Shown: positions 33,093 through 43,890 of the stretch, piece after piece
Layout of the letters: the number at the start of each line of letters is the position of its first letter
Numbering within the stretch: the first letter of the stretch is position 1
Origin: Apodemus sylvaticus
Lineage: Eukaryota > Chordata > Mammalia > Rodentia > Muridae
NCBI RefSeq assembly: GCF_947179515.1
Contig: NC_067473.1
Coordinates: 79,038,936-79,102,935 of the forward strand
Reading direction: 5' to 3'
DNA: 64,000 bases
Position numbers and translations under genes: made by a program
Notes under the pieces: model-generated
What the model was told of the DNA's origin: nothing
What the model saw: the letters and a program-made list of their open reading frames with translations, nothing else
The model's database searches: none

Positions 33093-34321
33093 CACACTTT
33101 CACTTTTGTTACTAAAGTTCTGTGAAGGCAAAGATTATAATCTGCACAAATAGAACCAGACATTCTGTGAGATTTATGATAAAGAATGAAGACCATCACT
33201 TACTGCTCAATTTGAGGCGTAAAAAAAGAAAAAAGAAGGTTTGGGCCACAGATGAGACATTTCCCCAGCAAATAAGTTATAATTGGTTCGTTATCTTTAA
33301 TAGAGAAAGAAAATACTTTTCAAACAATTGATTCCATCTTCCAGCTTAACAATTTACAACCTCTTCTGAAATGCAGTCTTAGGAATAGCACTATATGGCT
33401 TTGCAGTTAGTGTCTTTCTCATGCTTAACAATATTTCATATTATCAGTAGTAGAAGTGGAGAAACAGAACTATAAGGTATTTGCTGACATCCTAGTTAGG
33501 GTTCTCTTTAGTGCCCAGGTAGTAATGACCCTGCCCAGTGGCATAGCCATACCCACTGTCTAAAACTTCAGAGGGCTTTGTAAATTACTAGTCAGACAAT
33601 TAATTGTCACATTATGTCTTGAACTTTGGGTGTCCAAGAAGTTCCACTCTCATAGAGTGATCAAGAGTATACTGGCTAAGTATATGTCCCCATAGGGCTC
33701 CAGATGAGGTCACCTCAAGGTTGCACTGCCCTCCAAAAGTGGGTGGGATGGGGAGACTTGGCAGGACCTGAATCTAGTTGACCCAGGCAGATCTGTCTTA
33801 AGAGCCTTATAAACAGAGTCCAGGAAGATAATGCTCAGTGAGGCTGACAGGGCTCACAGGCTTCCAGCAAGAGGTCTTCCCTGCCCTTAAACTAACCAAC
33901 AAACAAAAGTGGGTGGAGACACTTGTTGGGCAGACACACTGGGATGGCATCCTGGGGGAACATTTAAAATATACTTTAAATCAAGTAGAAAATGTGACAC
34001 GAGTGCATATCATGATCACTTAACATTTATTATTCACTGTTCATGAGGTCCTCTGCGGATGTGGAGGCCCCTAGGACCTGGCTGCTGCTCCTGAGTCACT
34101 TCTGATAATTTTCAAATGGGCTATGTCCTTTTTAGCCATGTTTTTCAAAACCATGCTGCTCCCAATGAGAACACTTTCCGTTTTGCTCTATAATGAGAGT
34201 ACTTTCGTTCCTTTAATGTTTGCTTTTTTGCCTTTGATCTAATAATTTCTGTTCAAATTTCACAGTTTTCTGTAGCTTTAGGAATGAAAGAACCGATTAC
34301 CCTGCTGGGAGTGTGAAACGG

Positions 34322-34322
<1 letters not shown>
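33093..34322. other. Unique sequence, no gene seen
   Basis: AT-rich left half, mixed right half. No exon or clear repeat recognised. Confidence 0.4.

Positions 34323-34368
<46 letters not shown>
34323..34368. repeat. (AT)23 microsatellite
   Basis: A perfect dinucleotide run about 420 bp left of the Chn2 CpG island. It can extrude a cruciform and is a likely length polymorphism. Confidence 0.97.
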
Positions 34369-34371
<3 letters not shown>

Positions 34372-34789
34372 TGACATTTCCTTCCAGTAAAATTAATTTA
34401 GGCTTAAATACAGGAGGGTGGCATACACCGGCTGCTCCAGTCCCTTTCTCTCAGACACCTAGGCAATTCCTTATCCTTAAGGATTTGGTTGCACCTGCTG
34501 CAGAGTCTTAGTCTTTTGTGAGGATCCCACTAAGGGGCAGAGGAGCACTTTCTTTGTGTAAAACCCTATGCCACCTTTGGGATGTCTCTATTGCTTTTAA
34601 CACCAGTCTCAGAAGCATAGTGGACTTTTGGAGCACGGTCCCTGCCAGTGCCTGGGGTACTTAAGTGTAGCCAGATCGGCTCCCTGAGTGCTTTAGGAGA
34701 AGCTTCTTTTGGTAGGGCAGGGACCTTCGGTTCCTTACCAACAAAGGACAAATTGGAGGGTGGTGGAAAGGGCGCTTCCCAGCCTCGGT
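34369..34789. other. Promoter-proximal unique sequence
   Basis: Transition from AT-rich flank to CpG island. No repeat, no exon recognised. Confidence 0.4.
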
Positions 34790-35477
34790 GGCATCCTAGC
34801 CTGCTCCTGCCCCGCAACTAATCCTCAGAGACCTCGCCTTCGCCCTCTGGAAGACCCCCGCCAACACTCCCCCCGCGAACCCCCTCCCTGCGCTGTGTGG
34901 CTGCTCCAGAACCTAGAGCTTGCTGCCAGTCCCACCACCTTCCTCCTACGACCCCTCCATCCCCTTCTAACTCGGGAAGCAGCACTGTACACTGCTGCCC
35001 GGCCTGCCTCGCGTCTCTGGCGGCGTGCCCAACACCTCGGGGCAGGCTCCGAGTCCTGATGGTCCCCACCCCTTGGTCCGCAGCCTCCCCCTGCAGCCAG
35101 GGTTGCAGGAGCTGTCAAGCCCGCGGAGCGGATTCAGCCCCGAGCGCCGGCGTTCCTCTCCTTCCTTTGTGTGCGCGCGCGAGCTGAGTTGGGGAGGAGG
35201 GAGAAGGGGGAGGTCGCTGTCTATCTGTCTCCCCCCCGCCTTTGCCCGGGCTGCTCGAAGTGCGGCGGCGAGGCGGGATCCCTAGAGTCGGTGCCGGGAG
35301 CCGAGGGGCGCCCAGGTTCCAGTCGCACGCAGGGAGCGGGCCCGCGGTGGGGACAGCGGGGACGCTGAGAGCGGTGGTCCCATCCTCCTGGCCCGCCGCC
35401 TCGGCCTCGCTGCGCCCCTGCCACCCCCGACGCCCGCAGCGGAGTGCGCCCAGGCGGCGAGAGGGACGGCAAGCACG

Positions 35478-35485
35478 AATAAATA
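35478..35485 (+). promoter_or_regulatory. Chn2: TATA-like box upstream of Chn2 exon 1
   Basis: The sequence AATAAATA stands alone in otherwise GC-rich DNA, followed by GCAGCGGCGGCAGCG. If it works as a TATA element, transcription would begin about 25-32 bp downstream, near 35505-35515, giving a 5' UTR of roughly 160 nt. The match is imperfect and many CpG-island promoters lack a TATA box, so this is a candidate only. Confidence 0.4.
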
Positions 35486-35515
35486 GCAGCGGCGGCAGCG
35501 CGTCATCTGGCGGAG

Positions 35516-35524
35516 CAGGAAGTG
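35516..35524 (+). promoter_or_regulatory. ETS/GABP-like site CAGGAAGTG
   Basis: CAGGAAGTG matches the GGAAGTG core bound by ETS-family factors, which are commonly found close to the start sites of CpG-island promoters. It lies next to the start site predicted from the TATA-like box. The assignment rests on the motif alone. Confidence 0.4.
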
Positions 35525-35574
35525 CAGGCAGAGTCCGGAGGCCGGTGCTTCCCGCGCGTCCCCAGGACTTTGCC

Positions 35575-35646
35575 ATGGGCTGGGGGCCGCGCGGGCTGCG
35601 AGCAGCCGGCCGAGGGCAGCGGCGACGCCGCCCGCACCGGGACTGA
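35575..35646 (+). other. Upstream ORF of 23 codons in the Chn2 5' UTR
   Basis: An ATG in the context TTTGCCATGG (G at -3, G at +4, a near-perfect Kozak site) opens a 23-codon frame ending in TGA at 35644-35646, 25 nt before the Chn2 ATG. The predicted peptide begins MGWGPRGLRAAG and is rich in arginine, glycine and proline with a basic C-terminal half. It is in a different frame from Chn2 and is the only ATG between the predicted start site and the main ATG. Known: strong-context uORFs usually lower translation of the main ORF. Inference: Chn2 translation from this mRNA depends on leaky scanning or re-initiation. Confidence 0.6.
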
Positions 35647-35671
35647 GCGAGCGGCGACGCGTGGCGCCGAG

Positions 35672-35720
35672 ATGGCAGCGTCCAGCAACTCAAGTCTGTC
35701 CGGCTCCTCTGTGTCCTCTG
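35672..35720 (+). CDS. Chn2: Chn2 first coding exon, N-terminus of beta-chimaerin (partial)
   Basis: The exon encodes MAASSNSSLSGSSVSS plus the first base of the next codon (phase 1), then a strong donor (GTGAGT). I recognise this as the N-terminus of beta-chimaerin, in which the next residue is Asp; a G left at the exon end agrees with a GAY codon completed by exon 2. Known: full-length (beta2) chimaerin has an N-terminal SH2 domain, a C1 domain binding diacylglycerol and phorbol ester, and a C-terminal RhoGAP domain that turns off Rac at membranes downstream of receptor tyrosine kinases. Only the short Ser-rich leader preceding the SH2 domain lies here. The start ATG has G at -3 and +4 (GCCGAGATGG), a good Kozak context. 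The remaining exons are beyond the right edge. Translation past 35720 only reads intron. Confidence 0.9.
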
Positions 35721-36250
35721 GTGAGTTTCAGCGCGCGGGCGCCCGTGCTGCGATGGAGAGTCTACCTGTGGCCCTCCCGCCCGCTCTGGGAGAGAGTGGC
35801 GCGGGACACGAGCGTCCCTGGGACACTTGTTAAGGTGGTCAGCACCTCCATGTCTGAGCCGTAACAGCAGAGGTGGGACTCGGTGGTGTCCTAGGCTTGC
35901 GGACCAGGAATCTGGGGCTCCTGATGAGCAGTAGCTGCCAGCAGCCTTGCACTTTCTGCACAGCTGGAACAGGGGTAGAAGGCGCAGGGAGGGCGAGGGC
36001 ACAGCTGGGCTCCGAACCTGTCTGCCTTGGCGCCTGCTACCCTGGATACCCAGAGCCAAAGAAGGGTGCAAACCCTAGCTCCTTGCAGACTCGGATTTCT
36101 TTGTTTGTTTCAGAAATTAGCTCCTTGGAGACACTCGCTTGGGATATGGGTTTGAGAGAGCAGCCGGGAGGAAAATGTGCCTTGCTCATCTGACTGAAGT
36201 GGGATAGTGGAATGGAGGTCGAGCCCAGCCTCTGACTCCTGGCATGTTTA

Positions 36251-36252
<2 letters not shown>

Positions 36253-36289
<37 letters not shown>
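36253..36289. repeat. (GT)18 microsatellite at start of Chn2 intron 1
   Basis: A perfect GT run followed by a GA-rich stretch (36293-36345) and a second short GT run near 36349-36361. Confidence 0.95.
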
Positions 36290-36290
<1 letters not shown>

Positions 36291-36365
36291 TGTAGAGACA
36301 GAGGCAGAGAGAGACAGAGACAGAGACTGTGAGGCAGACTCAGAGGGCATGTGTGTGTGTGTGCT

Positions 36366-36930
36366 CGGGAGGGGGGCCATGGGGGCTCTAGACGGGTTCT
36401 TATCCTACGCTGTAATTTTACTTTCAAGGCTTCCAATTTCTTTTCTGTGTCAAATGTGGCTGGGTGAAAGAAGGGCTTTCAGCTTTTCTATGGTTGATCA
36501 GCAGGTCTAATTGAACAGAAAAAAATGATAATGAATGTGAACGCATAAGAATCAATGGAGGCAGCCCCTCTGGTTTCTGAACATGACAGATTTCTAATCA
36601 GAATGATGCATTAGGCACCGTTCCACTACCCCTTTGGTCACTGAAAACTTTAATAAGAAACCCTGAAGGGACGGCTGGTAAGACATTTGGTATGGTATCC
36701 TGAACTCATGGGTCAAAGACAACAGTCTTAAAGTCCTAGTGGAAATGTTCAGTGTGTTACTATTGTATGCTGTCCTGTTGGGTTCTTTTTATATGTTCTC
36801 CAAAAATTAAATTCTGAGTGGAAAAGAGATGCAGCACTGGACAGGAAGGCGGGCATAAAAGGAACCAGAGCTGTGGATGTGCAACTAATCAAATCATAGA
36901 CACAGGGTGGCTGTGAACAGAGTGTACGTG
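36366..36930. other. Unique intronic sequence
   Basis: No repeat or exon recognised. Confidence 0.4.
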
Positions 36931-36944
36931 TTCTTTTTTCTTTT

Positions 36945-37040
<96 letters not shown>

Positions 37041-37042
37041 TT
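36931..37042. repeat. (CTTT)n microsatellite, about 110 bp
   Basis: Around 25 CTTT units, a pure pyrimidine tract 1.2 kb inside intron 1. No SINE body is attached on either side. Confidence 0.97.
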
Positions 37043-38231
37043 TGTCAGATTTAGTCCCAGGGAAATGACATCTCCTTTAATGACTGCTGCCAACTATTAA
37101 AAAGAGCATTGTTAGGTGTCCGGTAGTCTGAGCTGCTGGCAGTAGGGGCTGGTGGGCAGAGCAGTCAGCTCTTATTAAGAACAGCAACAAGTTGACCGCC
37201 TGTGGTTTTAATTCTGAGAACTCAGCAAATGCTAAGGCTTATTTTTAGTACCCTCAAAACCACTGCTGCTGCGTTTCAATTCATTTTGGTTGACTAACAT
37301 TGAATTTAAAATGCAGAGATGTTAGCTTCCTATTAGCACATGTCTCTCCTTCTCCAAAGCCTTCCCATCTGATGAACTGAGGGGTGAAGGTAGCCACAGG
37401 GCAGACTGAGGAGGATGAGGAGACAGCAGCATCATAGGATTCACTGGAGGTGTGGAGTGTAGATGCTGTGGCACCTCAAATTCTGAACCTTGGTACAGCT
37501 TAAGAAGCCTGATGTAAAATTCTCACTCAGCCTTGGGAAGACTCTGCTGCTCAAAGAAGCCAGGATAAGCTTTAGAGGGTGGTAATTGGTTTGCAGATAG
37601 GGGAGGCATGCTTACAATGGCTTTCTCTCCTGTTTTATGGACCGCCGTCTTTAATCTTGTTGGAAACTGTGGGAAATTGCATGAAATCTGAAATGCAAAG
37701 AGTGGACCTGAATCTATTTACTACTTCATGTAAATCAACCTGACCTGTGGGCTTATATGGCTTAGTTCACCAATTCATCAGACACTTTGTCTTGCAAAAT
37801 ATGGAATCATAGTTCTTTTTAAAAAGCACACTTACCATTGTGTGGGTAATGAATAATTCAGGGACACGAGCAATTCACACCTGTGAGAGGTGTTGGGCCG
37901 CAAAGAATAGAGTCTGTTTCTCAGAGCAGCTGGGTTCTCTCAGGCAAAGGCCAGAGTCTGAGAAAGTAGGGCACCCCTTAGTGAACCCCTTAGTCACCGT
38001 GCAGAACAGCCAACTGTGGGCCAGGACTGGGCTTCAAGCTTTGCAAGGGAGATAATTCTAGCTTTCTTCTAGTAGCTTCAAACTTCTGAGATCATTGTAT
38101 TTGGATTCTGGCTCCACTGCTGACCAGTGAGGCATCTTGAGGTGGGTTACTTAAAGTTTTCCTGGCTTCAATTTCCCCATTAAATCAGTATGCTGAGTTT
38201 GGGCTCAGGGTCTAATGCATTAGACCGCTTG
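37043..38231. other. Unique intronic sequence, no exon seen
   Basis: Nothing recognised. Repeat-poor DNA next to the promoter could hold intronic regulatory elements. Confidence 0.4.
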
Positions 38232-38448
38232 ATGTAGAGGCGAGATGGCTTACTGGTTAAGAGAGATTGCTGTTCTTCCCAGAGGACCTGAGTTCAGTCC
38301 CCAGTGCCCTTGGTACATCGAAAGGCTCACAACAACCTGTAACTCCAGCTCCAGGGGATGCATGCCCTCTTCTGGCCTCAATAGGCACACACACCCCTCA
38401 CCTTCAACCCCCACCCCCCACCCCACCCCCAAATAAATAGTTAAAAAA
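38232..38448 (+). repeat. B3 SINE
   Basis: GGCGAGATGGCTTACTGGTT, CAGAGGACCTGAGTTCAGTC and AACTCCAGCTCCAGGGGATG are diagnostic of B3. A C-rich CCCCCACCCC stretch (38391-38430) replaces the usual CA tail. Confidence 0.92.
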
Positions 38449-38572
38449 TGTTTGTTGCAAACAGTCTTCTTTGAGGAATGAAATGAAGGTGCTAAGTGGC
38501 TTCAGCCTTAGGTGCTGAGATAAACTCAGCACCCAGTGCACCTAAAATCTGTTTCTTCCCTCATATGGCATC

Positions 38573-38981
38573 TTAGAGTCTCTATGGCTGCAATGAAATT
38601 CTATGACCAAAAAGCAAGTTGGAGAGGAAGAAATTATTTAACTTACACTTGCAGATTGCTGTTCATCACCAAAGGAGTCAGAACAGAAACCCAAACAGGG
38701 CAGGGATCTGGAAGCAGGAGCAGATGTGATGCAAAGACCTCAGAGGGGTGCTACTTGCTACCTAGTCCCTTATGGCTTGCTCAGCTTGCTTTCTTATAGA
38801 ACCCAGGACTGCCAGCCCCAGAGATGGCACCACCCACAATGGGCCAGGCCTTCCTCCATGGATCACTAATTGAGAAAATGCCCTATAGCTGGATCTCACA
38901 GAGGCATTTCCTCAACCAAGGCTCCTTCTCTGATGACTCTTAACTTGTGTCAAGTGGACATAATATCAGCCAGTACATATG
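38573..38981 (-). mobile_element. ORR1-type MaLR solo LTR
   Basis: The + strand shows GGCTTGCTCAGCTTGCTTTC, ATGGCACCACCCACAATGGG, CTAATTGAGAAAATGCCCTA and AACTTGTGTCAAGTGGACAT: a reversed ORR1 LTR. Confidence 0.85.
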
Positions 38982-39004
38982 CTGAATTTAATCTTGAATT
39001 TGAG

Positions 39005-39280
39005 CTCCATTAAAGAAATATTTATTGAGCACATTCTAGGTTTCAGACATAGCTCTGAGTACTTGAAAAGATAACTCAAGAGTCTCCCTGAGAAGCAGCA
39101 GGAGAGTTAGGCAGCAGCTCATAGCCCATGTCCTACAGTGATACAGGACAGTCTGTAGTGGGGTGTGTGGGGCAAGGAAGTGATTGCTTCAGTCTGAGTC
39201 GCCTGTGGGGCTTGACACAAGTGTTGGACATTGGTGGATAGTTAGAAGCTTTCTAGAATGCAGGCAGAGAAAGGCATCAG
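39005..39280 (+). repeat. Ancient mammal-wide element (L2/L1M-like)
   Basis: AAAGAAATATTTATTGAGCA, CATTCTAGGTTTCAGACATA and GCTCTGAGTACTTGAAAAG follow a very common old mammalian repeat motif (AATATTTATTGAGCACCTAC). Right end uncertain. Confidence 0.4.
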
Positions 39281-42026
39281 GATGACTGAGAACTAGACTC
39301 CGGCCTCAAATAACTTGCCTTTGCTTTCTTGGGGCATTGATCCTTTCTCCTGGTGGATGGGACACTTCCTGGAGGGCTTTGAGGAAATGATCCGGGAATC
39401 AAGGATGAACTTGGTCATCGGGGCACTAGTAAAGGAACAGCTGGCTTCTACAGCATCCTGCACTTAGCATAAACTCAAGATTCTCTGACTTGAATAATCT
39501 TCCCTGCTATTGTCTAACCACATCAACTAAGTGTGTCCTTGTGTCTATTACCAACTGTCACATAACAAAGTCATCAGGTTAACATTAACTTAAAGATACA
39601 TTTGCTGAGAACTCTTCAGAATTGTCTAATGGAGAATTCAACTCTGTGTAAAAGGGATGGGCATGCCTTTGTTTTAATGATGACCATGGCTAATTAAATT
39701 TCACTGCCACCTAGGTTGGCAAGAAGGTTTGATTCCTTTTATTATTTTAAATAATAATAAACCCACCAACACACAGAAATCAGTATCTTTAAGATTTTAA
39801 TATAGCCAGGTGTACTTGATTATATCCAGAAATAAACTGGCTGATTTGAAAAAGTTTTCTTAATAATAATGGGTCATATTTGCTTTTATAATTAAAATAA
39901 GAATATTTTGCATATTAGTAATGTGATTACCAAATGGATAATTTCACAATCAAGGAAAAAAAAAAACACAGCCCCAATGATGTAGTAAACAAATGAGATA
40001 TTTTCTAGTAACTGAACAAGTTTAGAATATTAAATATTAATGAGACCCCTGTATAAGAATTTAACATTTTGAAAACATAAGCATATGAGATTATTAAAAC
40101 AAAGTTGGTCATTTTTACAACAGGAAGAAGGTAAATAAAAATCAGCCTGGTGTTCAGTATCTTAACCTTTATTAAATACTATTCTTGAATGGATTGAGGT
40201 ATTTATTGTTGTGGATTCTGTAGAGCAGTGTTGAAGGCAGGGAGGCAAACTGTGTTCTACTCTCACACTGGTGTTGAGAAGCAACAGGAATGTTTCTCAG
40301 TTGTTATTGGGAGGGCAAATCCAGTGTCACTCACGCAGAAAGCCTCACATTCCTAGATGTGGAGGGCACACCTGAACTTTGGGAATTCTGGGAACTACTA
40401 ACAAGCGTGTAGTTAGGAGCTGCGTGGATCTAGATTCTTCCAGGGAAGCACGACAGGGGTAAACCTGCACACTGAGAAACCTTATGGGTCTTTGGAGCCA
40501 ACCTTTTCTTCTGTAATATTCAGTTATGTGGAGAAGGCAAGGCCTTGCTTTCCAATGAGAGCTGCTGGCTGTAGAGAGAATACCTTGTGTATTGTATGGA
40601 TGCATCACCTATAGGAAGGGGTAGATTAGAAGGTGGGACATCAAGGAGGCAGAAAGAATTCTGGGATAGAGTGAGGCACGGGAGATTCCTCCAGGAAGAT
40701 GTGACGAGATGGATGCATGGTACCCTAGCACAGGTGCCTGAGGCACATGGCAGAATGTAGATTGAATAAGTGGGTTATTTTAAGTTATGATCTAGTCAGA
40801 GAAAAGCCTAGCTATATGGCCAAGGTATTTGTAAATGTATTTTGAGACTGAGTCTTATTTCTGGGAGCATGGAGCTGGGAGAAGCAGATCCAACTTCTAC
40901 AGTTGGAAACTAAACATCACAGTCTTCGATGTTAGCAGGAAGGGTTGATTATCTGTTTTATTTTAAATCACATGCACAAAAAGATGGGAGTTAAAAATCA
41001 CAGTTAAGTTGCAAAACTAAGATTAGTGCTGAGGGAGAAAGCACCCTCTCCCATGAAGTCTGCCTGCTTTCCTGGAGGCCTCTTCACATCTGAACGAACT
41101 TAAACACCACCATTGCCCCCTGCAGTGACTCAGATGAGCCCAGCAGAACAATCTTCTTAAACAAATACATTTTCTATGGATTTAATCTTAAGACCAAAAG
41201 GCATAGGTTGATGGACTGGTCGCCAGCGCTGACGGTGCTAGGAGACAGTGGGACTTTTTTGGGAGTCAGGGCCTACTGAGTTGAGGTCTATCTCTTTCCC
41301 CTCTGCCCACCAGGAGCTCAACAGTTAGTTCTCTTCAACCACCTGTTCCCTGCCATGAGGTTCTGCTCCAAAGCAGACCCAATACCTGACCACGGCACAG
41401 CTGAAGTCTCTGAGACCATGAGCCAAAATAAATCTTACCACTCTTACGGATCTCAAGAGCATTTTGTCATGACAGCAGAAGACAGCCATGAGGACGCAGC
41501 TTTCTAACATTTAACAGGGGCCTCACTAGCTTGTGTGTTTTGCCCAGGTGGCCCTTCCCCCCACCTAGCCCCCTGAATTGTCTAGGTGACTCTGCCCTTC
41601 GCTTGACTTTTGAGGGATGGAAACATCAAGTACTTTCCAAGGCCAGCCTGCCTATGGTCTAACTGGACAATGTGTACTCTTAACTGCTACCTGGGGCCTG
41701 GCCTCAGTGTTAGCCTCTATTAAGGACCATCTGCTCCTCAGCAGGGTCTCCTGTTGTTCCTACACAGTGGTAACAACAACCGGACATTTAGTTGGAAAAG
41801 ATGCACAGTGTTGTACTGGCATGTTTGGGGAAAGAATTTCCTGCCAAAATTCAGTGTTCCAGCCAAGATAAGTACAAAGAAAGAAAAAGCAGTTCTAGCA
41901 TCAGGTTGGCAAATGATTGATAACATTCAGCCATCACTTTGAGGAGTATGTTTGTATTTCCTAGCTTCTAATATGGTTTCCTATACACATTCTGCTGCTT
42001 TCCTTCCTTCTCTGCCTGCTGGCCTA
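39281..42026. other. Unique intronic sequence; candidate conserved block 39640-40180
   Basis: 39640-40180 is AT-rich and repeat-free, with several TAAT-type homeodomain words. A degenerate LTR-like piece may lie at 41340-41500 (CATGAGCCAAAATAAATCTT). No exon was recognised. Confidence 0.4.
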
Positions 42027-42107
42027 TCTTCCTTCCTTCCTTCCTTCCTTCCTTCCTTCCTTCCTTCCTTCCTTCCTTCCTTCCTTCCTTCCTTTTCTTT
42101 CTTTTTT
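42027..42107. repeat. (TTCC)n microsatellite
   Basis: About 16 TTCC units then TTTTCTTTCTTTTTT, a pyrimidine tract. Confidence 0.96.
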
Positions 42108-43864
42108 CACATTTGTCATTTTTATTTGGAAATATTTTCACGAATCCCACATTTGGTTTACCTTGCCTTCAACATTTTCTAAATTCCCTGGCACCTTCCA
42201 TGGGCTGTGCGGAAGAAACTCTCTTTCGCATGGATTTGCATCAGGGTGAACACTTATGCCTCGGTGCATGTTGGTGAGTGGAACAGAACACAATTGTGTG
42301 CCTCCAAGTGACTAGCAGGACTTTCTTCAACTTGGCTGTGGCAGAGGGAGCCAGCCTCTGTTAGGACTGTACTAGCCTCACAGGCAGTCGTGTCCCCAAG
42401 GGATGGAAGGGTTGGGAGGGTCAGGGTGGGGTGGGGTCTGAGGTTGACGGCCTAGGATGTGACCATTGACTTATCAGAGGACTTCTTGCTAGGGACTCGG
42501 TGAGAGCTGCCACCAGCTGGCTTTCTTTCTTACGCATAGTCACACTGCATAGTGGGTGCCGTTCTATGAATTTAGTCACATGGTATATGATTTAGTTGCA
42601 ACATTGCCTTGTTTCAACAGGTAGGCCTGTCAGTCACCCAGCCTCACCCCTTTTGCAATATGGTATCAGCGACATAAATTATTAATTTAAAACAACCTGT
42701 GTGTCTAAACCTCCTTTGTCCACCAATAAATATGAGCTAGGCTGAGCAGGTTCCGAGTCAGCGGGACTTGGGGCTTGTTTAGCAGATCCTGACCTTTGGT
42801 GCCTGTGAAGATCAAAGTTCAGAGAACTCAGCACTATCTGCCCAGTGCAACTCAGTGAGGTCACAGTGGGGCCGACTGTTCTCCACAGTCCTAATTTTCA
42901 CACACCGAGTCTCTATTATTCTTCCTGGTTCAAGCCAAAGAGTAGTATCAACCGTAGAGAATGTATTGAAGGCTTCTTTTCTGTCTGGCTTCATGGATGA
43001 TGTTCTGCTAAATTATGTAGTACTTCAAAAAGGAAGACCTACAGTCCTCTGTGTTTCCAGTGGGCTTTGCATGTCCTGGAGACACCAAGATTTGAGTGAG
43101 TCCAACCTGTTACAGCTCTGTACAGAGCTGCGTTAATCAGAGTGGCCATTAGCTACAGGCCTGCTACTTCTATTTCCATTAGAAAGGATCCGGTTCCTCA
43201 TCTACTTTAGAACATCTGAATGCTTATTAGCACACTCCTCCAGTGGCCACTAAGTTGGACCACACATTGTGGGGAGAAATCCTTTTGGATGACATGGATG
43301 CACATAGCTCTAAGACAGAGGACCAGGGAAGAAAGAGGAACCAGCTGAGGACAGAGAATTCCATCATATGCCATCCCATTACGGTTTAGTTTTTCTAGTT
43401 AATTTTTCAAACTGACTTTAAAAAAGAGCATTTGCTTCATAACTTTGAGGGGACCTGTGGAGTGATGGCTAAGGGATGATGACGGAGAGAATAATTAAAA
43501 TGTCTGTGATCTCATCTCCTTTTAATCCTGAAGTTTGAGTCAACTTTCTTACCAAAAACAGTCTGTTGTTTCCTTACTGGTAATTTGGTTTCTTTTTGAA
43601 AAAAAAATCCACAGTGAGCATTAATTTCAGCCTCCAAGAAAAAAATGCCTGTGTTTAGAAACATCTGGGTCTCTCGGTTATATCTCTTCTAAAGCATCGT
43701 CAAGAAAATAGGAAAACTGTGACTCTGTGGACTGAGGCTACGGACTGCACATCCCAGGCGTGTTCTCAGAAGCCTTTTGAGCCGCCTGCCCATCAGCAGA
43801 CGGTTGCTCTGAACCTTTCTTCTTCTGCATCAGGCACAGCAATGCGAATGAACTGGGTTTGTTA
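42108..43864. other. Unique intronic sequence, no exon seen
   Basis: Short frames only. GGGTGGGGTGGGGTCTG near 42424-42440 is a modest G-rich motif. Confidence 0.4.
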
Positions 43865-43890
43865 AAAAACAAAACAAAACAAAACAAAAA
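43865..43890. repeat. (CAAAA)n short tandem repeat
   Basis: About four AAAAC units followed by AAAAAAC. Confidence 0.85.

Larger units (their letters stand above)
35508..35720 (+). other. Chn2: Chn2 exon 1 (5' UTR plus first coding segment), 5' end approximate
   Basis: The right border is firm: the coding sequence runs into CTG|GTGAGT, a consensus splice donor at 35720/35721. The left border is inferred from the TATA-like box and could be off by tens of bases, or there may be several starts. The leader is very GC-rich, so a structured 5' UTR is likely. It contains one upstream ATG (35575). The frame of the main ORF has no stop between 35483 and the main ATG, so initiation at a near-cognate codon upstream cannot be excluded from sequence alone. 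Confidence 0.7.
34790..35790 (+). promoter_or_regulatory. Chn2: CpG island promoter of Chn2
   Basis: Seen: an abrupt change from AT-rich DNA to about 1 kb of GC-rich sequence with dense CpG, GC boxes of CCCCGCC or GGCGGG type (for example near 35229 and 35269) and a short alternating TG/CG run at 35168-35181. The first exon of Chn2 lies at its right end. Known: CpG islands of this size in mouse usually mark unmethylated promoters of genes expressed in several tissues. Inference: this is the promoter of the long SH2-containing (beta2-type) Chn2 transcript; the shorter beta1-type transcript uses a start further downstream. The boundaries are judged by eye, and no CpG observed/expected ratio was computed. 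Confidence 0.88.

Noticed and set aside
1..35470. A neighbouring gene head-to-head with Chn2 (the carboxypeptidase gene CPVL in human)
   Set aside because: I recall CPVL lying next to CHN2 in human, but found no exon with recognisable serine-carboxypeptidase sequence on the minus strand. Short or 5' non-coding exons could be missed; a protein-to-genome search would decide.
35721..35833. Continuation of the Chn2 reading frame past the first exon
   Set aside because: It reads through a consensus GTGAGT donor into intron; the known protein continues with Asp and the SH2 region from another exon.
35115..36071. 318-aa open frame on the minus strand across the CpG island
   Set aside because: GC-rich, CpG-dense DNA lacks stop codons by chance; the predicted protein is low-complexity (Arg/Pro/Ser/Gly) with no domain I recognise, and the frame crosses the Chn2 exon and splice donor.
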